Of a stretch of DNA of 64,000 nt, positions 60,647 to 64,000 are shown piece by piece. The notes beneath the pieces were generated by a model. That model did no database searches. It was not told where the DNA came from and was given only the letters and a program-made list of their open reading frames with translations. Where the stretch lies: NCBI RefSeq assembly GCF_900156475.1, contig NZ_FTNR01000002.1:124001-188000 (forward strand), written 5' to 3'. How positions within the stretch are numbered: the stretch's first letter is position 1; every line of letters begins with the position of its first letter. A program made the position numbers and the translations under genes. This stretch comes from Natronorubrum thiooxidans. GTDB taxonomy: Archaea; Halobacteriota; Halobacteria; Halobacteriales; Natrialbaceae.

Positions 60647-61873
60647 CTACAGCGTCTGGTCGACGAGGTCGCTCACGATGCGGTCCCGATCCAGGTGGTC
60701 CGCGACGAGTCGTTCGGCATCCTCGGCTGCGACGTCGCCGTACCAGATTCCGCCGGGGTAGACGGCGACCATCGGCCCGTCGCCACAGCGACCGAGACAG
60801 GACGACCGCGTGATGCGGGCATCGCAGTGGTCCGAATCGCGGACCTCCTGGCGAAGGCGCTCGAGCACTGCGGGCGAGCCCATCTTCGCGCAGGTCTGGT
60901 TGGTACAGACCGCAACGTGCTTCTCGGGTGCGTCGTGGGTGTGTGGTTCGTCGTCGACGTCCTCCCGATCCGCGTGAGTCTCCTGGTGAGCCAGTGCCCG
61001 AAGCATGGCCCGTGCGCCGCCGACGTCCTCTTCGTACCCCTCGAGGTCGACTTTGTACTTGCACGTGTCACAGGACATCTCGACGCTGTCGGTGCGGGCC
61101 TCCTGCCAGCGGTCGGCGAAAACGTCGAGTAGTCGCGAGTCCGTCCCGAGTGGGTCGCCCGCCAGCGCGTCGACGTAGGGGTAGTCCTCGTCGAACTCGG
61201 CCGTCCAGTCCCGGACTCGCTGGGTGAGGACGCCGTCGCCGAGCATGTACGGCAGGACGACGACTGCGTCGGGACGGTGTTTCGAGAGGCCGTGTAAGGT
61301 GTCCTCGAGCGTCGGCTCCGTGACGCCGATGAACGACGCTTCGACGCGGTCGAACGCGCGGCCTTCATACAGCAGTCGGGCCAGTTTGTGGACGTCGCCG
61401 TTGGCGTCCGGATCGCTCGAGCCACGCCCACAGACGACGACGGCGACGTCGTCCTCGGTGCGGTCGACGCCCAGCGCCGATTCGACCGCGTCGGCGCGGT
61501 CGTCGAGCAGATCCAGAATCGCCGGATGGATACCCAGATGCGCGCCGTTGTTGAGCTCGACGTCGTGGGTCGCCCGAGCCTGCTCGATCGCCAGCGGCAC
61601 GTCGTTTTTGACGTGACTCGCAGCGAACAGCGAGCAGTGGACGACAGTTACCTGTGACGTGACGGCTGCGAGTTCCGCGATTGCGTCGTCGATCGCCGGC
61701 TCTGCCAGCTCGAGAAACGCTGCGTCGACCGGAATCCCCAGTCGCGACTCGAGGTCGGCGGCAAGCTCTCGCACCTGTTCGTTCGATTTCGCTCGACGGG
61801 AGCCGTGTCCCACCAAGAGGACGGCCTCGTCGTCGAACGCGGACGTGGATATGGAATCGTCGGATTTACTCAT
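60647..61873 (-). CDS. cbiX: Sirohydrochlorin cobaltochelatase CbiX fused to a thioredoxin-like ferredoxin
   Basis: 408 residues. Two CbiX domains: half one has the metal-site His in LLVGHGSRR and in CSLFAASHVKNDVP, while half two (VVVCGRGSSDPDAN, VLPYMLGDGVLTQ) lacks both. A CxxC region MSCDTCKYKVDLEGYEED follows. C-terminal 2Fe-2S ferredoxin-like domain with CTNQTC and SSCLGRCGDGP. CbiX inserts cobalt into sirohydrochlorin in the anaerobic cobalamin pathway. It sits 55 bases downstream of the LAGLIDADG-like gene on the same strand. Confidence 0.93.
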   Translation of the reverse strand: MSKSDDSISTSAFDDEAVLLVGHGSRRAKSNEQVRELAADLESRLGIPVDAAFLELAEPAIDDAIAELAAVTSQVTVVHCSLFAASHVKNDVPLAIEQARATHDVELNNGAHLGIHPAILDLLDDRADAVESALGVDRTEDDVAVVVCGRGSSDPDANGDVHKLARLLYEGRAFDRVEASFIGVTEPTLEDTLHGLSKHRPDAVVVLPYMLGDGVLTQRVRDWTAEFDEDYPYVDALAGDPLGTDSRLLDVFADRWQEARTDSVEMSCDTCKYKVDLEGYEEDVGGARAMLRALAHQETHADREDVDDEPHTHDAPEKHVAVCTNQTCAKMGSPAVLERLRQEVRDSDHCDARITRSSCLGRCGDGPMVAVYPGGIWYGDVAAEDAERLVADHLDRDRIVSDLVDQTL

Positions 61874-61928
61874 CGGTTGTCAGTATGGTCGGGTGCTGAA
61901 CGCTGTTCGAACGCGGCGCTAGCGCTGG

Positions 61929-62657
61929 TTACTCGTCGTCGCTGTCTGCCTGCTCAAGGCTTCGCTCGAGTTTTCGACGCCGGCTCGGCGCGAACAGGCC
62001 AGTTGCCTCGCAGTCCTCGTAGAGCCACATGCCAAACTCGGGGACGGCATCGTCGTCGATACCGAACCAGTAGCCGCCCGAGGAGGTCTCCGAAAGCTCC
62101 CCGACAGGTGCGGTCACCGGGCAGTCGGCGAGCAGTTCCTGTGTCGCCTCGAGCAGCGCGCGGTCGTCGTGGACGAACGAAATGCCGACGGTACCACTCG
62201 ATGATTTGAAACAGATCGTCCCACAGCCCTCGAGCAGGCCACGAAGGAGTTCGCGATCGTGACTCGAGAACGCGCCGAAGCGGTAGTTGCCGCGGCCGTC
62301 GACGGGCAGCGAGAGCACGCTGGTGCGACCCAACAGCTCCTCGCTGTCCTCGTCCTCGCCGATCGAAAGCGTGTACTCGTCTTCCGTGCGCGTGATCGAC
62401 GTGTCGTGGGCGTACTCGCGGCTGCTCGTCTCGTGGTCGATGTCGCCGCCTGCGATCGCGGCGAGCACCTGCGCGGATTGCTCGTCGTTGGTCACGACCT
62501 CGAGATGCTCACGGCGTCGCCGTTCGCCGTCCGTGGTTCTCGCTTCGCTCCGAACCACGCGCCCACTGCCGGCGACGTGCCCCCAGAGGTACGCGGTTGC
62601 AGGATGGCCAACAAGCGGGTCAGCTGGAACCTCGATTTCACGTCGAGCGTCGCTCAT
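61929..62657 (-). CDS. LAGLIDADG-like protein lacking catalytic acids, in the cobalamin cluster
   Basis: 242 residues. Two LAGLIDADG-type helices can be aligned: LWGHVAGSG (about 24-32) and LRGLLEGCG (about 138-146), each followed by a beta strand and a helix such as VTNDEQSAQVLAAI or VHDDRALLEATQELLAD. Both have the Gly framework, but the catalytic acidic position is Ser in one and Cys in the other. So a homing-endonuclease-like fold, probably without nuclease activity, is inferred. The start overlaps the ferredoxin gene by 4 bases, so it is part of the operon. Haloarchaeal homologues exist near cobalamin genes by memory. Confidence 0.7.
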   Translation of the reverse strand: MSDARREIEVPADPLVGHPATAYLWGHVAGSGRVVRSEARTTDGERRRREHLEVVTNDEQSAQVLAAIAGGDIDHETSSREYAHDTSITRTEDEYTLSIGEDEDSEELLGRTSVLSLPVDGRGNYRFGAFSSHDRELLRGLLEGCGTICFKSSSGTVGISFVHDDRALLEATQELLADCPVTAPVGELSETSSGGYWFGIDDDAVPEFGMWLYEDCEATGLFAPSRRRKLERSLEQADSDDE

Positions 62658-62920
62658 TCGCCCACCTCCTCGACGATGATCGCGTCCGTCGGACAGGCCG
62701 CGGCGGCCTGTTTGGCTTCGTCGACGCGGTCGTCGTCGAACGTCGCAACGACGCGTTCGGCGTCGTCCGTGACCTCGCCCTCGCAGTCGTAGACGGGATC
62801 CGCAGTTGGATCAACCGTCGCGAGGCCGTCTGCGCCTTCGATAAATCGCGGATCGCGGGTCAGGCAGGCGAAGATGCCGTCACAGGCGTCCTTTTCGATG
62901 GTGACTTCGTAGCGTGGCAT
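62654..62920 (-). CDS. Ferredoxin-like protein of the cobalamin cluster
   Basis: 88 residues. Cys ligands in KDACDGIFACLTRDP and in QAAAACPTDAIIVEE, i.e. a single-cluster ferredoxin of the 3Fe-4S/4Fe-4S type with one CxxxxxC and a distal CP. Possibly donates electrons to a cobalamin-pathway reductase. Overlaps the next gene by 4 bases and starts 2 bases after cbiH. Confidence 0.88.
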   Translation of the reverse strand: MPRYEVTIEKDACDGIFACLTRDPRFIEGADGLATVDPTADPVYDCEGEVTDDAERVVATFDDDRVDEAKQAAAACPTDAIIVEEVGE

Positions 62921-62922
62921 AG

Positions 62923-63951
62923 TCAGTAGTCGTATTTGGTCTCGTAGCCACGCGGCGTGACCATCCGGTCGTCCCAGACGTAGGTGTCTTCGGTCCCGAC
63001 GACGATCGTCGTCGTCATGTCGATGATTTCGCTTTCGCCCAAGTCCTCGAGTTCGCCGAGGTCGGTGATCATCACCTGCTCGTCTTCGCGTCCTGCGCCG
63101 TGGACGATGCCGACTGGCGTGTCTTCGTCGCGGTGGGTCAGCAGGATCTCACAGCACTTCTCGAAGTTCTCCCGGCGCTTGCGGCTCCACGGGTTGTAGA
63201 TCGTGATCGTGAAGTTCTCGCTTGCGACCGAGTGGAGTCGGGACTCGATCTCGGGCATCGGCACGAGGTGGTCCGACAGTGAGACCGAGACGGTGTCGTT
63301 GACCAGCGGCGCGCCCAACCGGGCCCCACAGGACTGGGCCGCCGGCACGCCGGGCACGACCTCGAAGTCGACCATCGAGGCCGTTGCGCCCTTCGACTCT
63401 AAGATCTCGAGGGCCAGTCCCGCGAGCGCGTAGACGTTGGGGTCGCCGCTGCCGACGATCGCGACGTCATTGCCCGCGAGCGTGCGGTCGATCGACTCCT
63501 CGGTCCGCGAGACCTCGCCGCACATCGGCGTGTCGTAGATGTCGTCGGCCTGCTCGGTGATTTCGTCCGGGATGAGGTCGATGTAGGTCGTGTAGCCGAC
63601 GATGTGCTCGGCCTCGAGCAGCGCCGTCTTCGCGCGCTCGGTCATCCCCTCCGGATGGCCAGGGCCGAGGCCGACGGCGATCAGCTGGCCGGGCTCGGCG
63701 TCGAAGTCCTCAATCGTCGCGCCGACTTCTTGCTCGTTCGACTCGTCGTCCGAATCGGAACTCGAGGCCCCGCATTTGCTCGAGGACGAGGAACTGGAAC
63801 TCGAGGAGCCGCCGCACTTCGAACTCGAGTCGTCGGTGCTGCTCGAACCACCGCACTTCGAACTCGAGGAGTCGGTGCTCGAGTTGCTGCTACTCGAGGC
63901 GCCACATTTGGAAGTCGATTCGTCAGCGTCTGCATCAGTGTCCGTGCTCAT
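62923..63951 (-). CDS. cbiH: Cobalt-precorrin-3B C17-methyltransferase with Cys/Ser-rich head
   Basis: 342 residues. The tetrapyrrole methylase domain starts near residue 88 (GQLIAVGLGPGHPEGMTERA) and has ADDIYDTPMC, NDVAIVGSGDPNVYALAGL and FEVVPGVPAAQSCGARLGAP. It methylates C17 and contracts the ring in the cobalamin pathway. Before it lie about 75 residues of Ser-, Asp- and Cys-rich sequence with four KCG(A/G)SSS units, which is not part of the enzyme fold. It is transcribed with the downstream ferredoxin, 2 bases apart. Confidence 0.93.
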   Translation of the reverse strand: MSTDTDADADESTSKCGASSSSNSSTDSSSSKCGGSSSTDDSSSKCGGSSSSSSSSSSKCGASSSDSDDESNEQEVGATIEDFDAEPGQLIAVGLGPGHPEGMTERAKTALLEAEHIVGYTTYIDLIPDEITEQADDIYDTPMCGEVSRTEESIDRTLAGNDVAIVGSGDPNVYALAGLALEILESKGATASMVDFEVVPGVPAAQSCGARLGAPLVNDTVSVSLSDHLVPMPEIESRLHSVASENFTITIYNPWSRKRRENFEKCCEILLTHRDEDTPVGIVHGAGREDEQVMITDLGELEDLGESEIIDMTTTIVVGTEDTYVWDDRMVTPRGYETKYDY

Positions 63952-63963
63952 GGTATGATTGTC

Positions 63964-64000
63964 TCAGAAGTCGTCGACGTCACGCCCGCCGCGCGGGGTG
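63964..64000 (-). CDS. 3' end of a further cobalamin-cluster gene (truncated by window edge)
   Basis: Only the last 11 codons are visible: TPRGGRDVDDF then TGA. The ending resembles that of the CbiH protein just downstream (VTPRGYETKYDY), so a second precorrin-3B C17-methyltransferase or related tetrapyrrole methylase is likely. This is inference from a very short stretch. It ends 12 bases before cbiH. Confidence 0.5.
   Translation of the reverse strand, partial: TPRGGRDVDDF

Overview
This window comes from a haloarchaeon, most likely of the Natrinema/Haloterrigena type (order Natrialbales). That placement is inferred from the very acidic predicted proteins, high G+C, TATA-box promoters sitting 25-35 bases ahead of start codons, transcription factor E, an archaeosine transglycosylase, HalOD1 and HTH_10 regulators, and ATGA-type gene overlaps. 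No exact species can be named from the sequence alone.

Layout. (1) 1-8161: copper and nitrous-oxide reductase maturation: a left-truncated nosD on the plus strand, a SCO1-type chaperone, nosL, and a second complete nosD-nosF-nosY operon on the minus strand. Small TRAM and HalOD1 genes lie between them. nosZ itself is not in the window. (2) 8281-17639: housekeeping and miscellaneous genes: tgtA, a NUDIX hydrolase, a PadR regulator, a repeat-rich DUF4397 surface protein, an HD hydrolase, a peroxiredoxin, tatA, tRNA-Arg(CCT), an APH-like kinase and an SDR. (3) 18008-26466: a seven-gene type IV pilus-like operon: one ATPase with a long acidic tail, one PilC/TadC-like membrane protein, and five small proteins that each carry a prepilin-like DRG/ERG/DRA motif before a hydrophobic helix. 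(4) 26477-37230: a chemotaxis cluster cheY-cheB-cheA-cheC-cheC-cheD-cheR plus two divergent cheW genes and an HsdR_N-like protein at its end. (5) 37241-42486: DUF5803, DUF2110, tfe, an MBL hydrolase, the tRNA C56 methyltransferase and small membrane proteins. (6) 42022-54681: an acetate and stress island: uspA, an actP-like symporter with its DUF4212 partner, two acs genes flanking a Bat-type regulator, an antiporter with a cytosolic Usp-like region, and two uspA genes. (7) 55040-58595: four tightly spaced genes for extremely acidic, repeat-rich proteins with glycine-zipper or amphipathic segments. I recognise no function for them, and they are the best candidate for an undescribed system. (8) 58945-64000: a cobalamin cluster: a beta-propeller protein, DUF3209, a CbiX-ferredoxin fusion, a LAGLIDADG-like protein lacking catalytic acids, a ferredoxin, CbiH with a Cys/Ser-rich head, and the tail of a further gene.

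Structures between genes. A family of roughly 80-bp imperfect palindromes with shared 15-base ends (1958, 16788, 17692, 54174, with partial copies at 2861 and 13378) sits mostly right against stop codons. A separate palindrome lies at 58851. A 6-10-6 palindrome encloses the TATA box of the Bat-type gene. Start sites were moved inward from the longest open frame where composition, promoter spacing or family length demanded it; each such choice is stated in the entry.
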